The position numbers were made by a program, and so were the translations under genes. The notes beneath the pieces are model-generated. The model worked only from the letters and a program-made list of their open reading frames with translations, made no database searches and had not been told where the DNA came from. 5,671 nt of DNA from Thermoplasmata archaeon (GTDB taxonomy: Archaea > Thermoplasmatota > Thermoplasmata > Lutacidiplasmatales > UBA184), in the NCBI GenBank assembly GCA_030039825.1, contig JASHUV010000107.1, positions 1-5,671 on the forward strand. The letters run 5' to 3'. This document shows, in pieces, positions 5,482 through 5,671 of this stretch (positions are counted from its first letter, which is position 1; each line of letters begins with the position of its first letter).

Positions 5482-5671
5482 GCGTCGGGCCCGGCCGCCC
5501 GCGCCGCCCTTCGGCGCGTGGCTGATCTCCCGGGCGCGGCGCTCGAACTGCTCGAGGAGCTCGGGCGCGACCGGGCGACCGGCGAGGTCGAGCCGGGCCG
5601 CGATCGCCGCCTTCCCGGCGAGGGCCCGCGCGAGGCGTCCCCGCGCCTTGCGCCCGGCGACGTGGATCGTC
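5446..5671 (-). CDS. nop5: NOP5/NOP56-like box C/D RNP protein, C-terminal end (partial)
   Basis: The minus strand from the window edge to a TAG at 5448-5446 encodes 74 residues, the C-terminal tail of an archaeal NOP5. NOP5 is the scaffold that joins fibrillarin and L7Ae on box C/D guide RNAs for 2'-O-methylation of rRNA and tRNA. The diagnostic stretch is RGRLARALAGKAAIAARLD (residues 10-28 of the visible part), matching the family's RGKxARxLAxKxxIAARxD helix near the end of the Nop domain. Before it, TIHVAG matches the end of the HPxIH region. After it, PELLEQFERRAREI (34-47) matches the last helix, followed by a basic, low-complexity tail (HAPKGGAGGRARRS). The start lies beyond the window. 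The tail overlaps the redoxin gene end by 36 bases on opposite strands. In many archaea fibrillarin follows nop5; here it does not. Confidence 0.83.
   Translation of the reverse strand, partial: TIHVAGRKARGRLARALAGKAAIAARLDLAGRPVAPELLEQFERRAREISHAPKGGAGGRARRSAPLYRASEDR

Noticed and set aside
4443..5525. 360-codon plus-strand frame spanning the divergent promoter and the redoxin gene
   Set aside because: It crosses two supported genes and their promoter and is Arg/Pro-rich, with no conserved motif. It is out of frame with the redoxin.
1..5671. A novel multi-gene system (defence, mobile or biosynthetic)
   Set aside because: The genes alternate in strand, have separate promoters and belong to unrelated housekeeping families. 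No integrase, transposase, nuclease-helicase pair, CRISPR repeat or biosynthetic core enzyme is present.

Overview
The window is GC-rich, compact DNA, most likely from an archaeon. The best fit is an uncultured, high-GC member of the Thermoplasmatota. Four things point there. (1) The right edge carries the C-terminal end of a NOP5/NOP56-type box C/D RNP protein, which in prokaryotes is archaeal. (2) A large secreted, membrane-anchored protein is built from 'ESGLP-x-GT-x-W-x-V' repeats plus a PKD domain and 23 N-glycosylation sequons, a style common in Thermoplasmatota surface proteins. (3) Three start codons have a TATA-like box centred 25-28 bases upstream and no well-placed Shine-Dalgarno, as expected of leaderless archaeal mRNAs. 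(4) Stop and start choices (GTG and ATG) and gene order look archaeal. The phylum is an inference; the domain Archaea is well supported.

Layout, left to right. Positions 1-56 (minus) are most of a tRNA-Thr(GGT), cut by the window start. Positions 131-934 (minus) encode an enoyl-CoA hydratase with both catalytic glutamates. A 92-base divergent intergenic region with two TATA-like boxes separates it from 1027-2364 (plus), a metal-dependent amidohydrolase of the MTA/SAH/5'-deoxyadenosine deaminase group. This gene converges on 2405-4069 (minus), the surface protein, with a perfect 8-bp hairpin in the 40-base gap. Upstream of the surface gene on the same strand lies 4181-4864 (minus), a lipoate-ligase/octanoyltransferase-fold protein that lacks the usual catalytic lysine. 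It is divergent from 4933-5481 (plus), a thioredoxin-like redoxin with a CNHC motif. That gene overlaps by 36 bases the convergent 3' end of the NOP5 homologue, 5446-5671 (minus, partial).

The genes do not form a recognisable single pathway or system. They are mostly individually promoted genes in alternating orientation. Enoyl-CoA hydratase (acyl-CoA metabolism), the nucleoside deaminase-like enzyme (salvage of SAM by-products), the lipoyl-transfer-fold protein and the redoxin are ordinary metabolic or redox functions. The most interesting points are the lysine-less lipoate-ligase homologue, the altered substrate pocket of the amidohydrolase and the repeat architecture of the surface protein. 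I found no CRISPR array, insertion sequence, phage gene, toxin-antitoxin pair or defence cassette, and no stretch over 300 bases lacks a gene.
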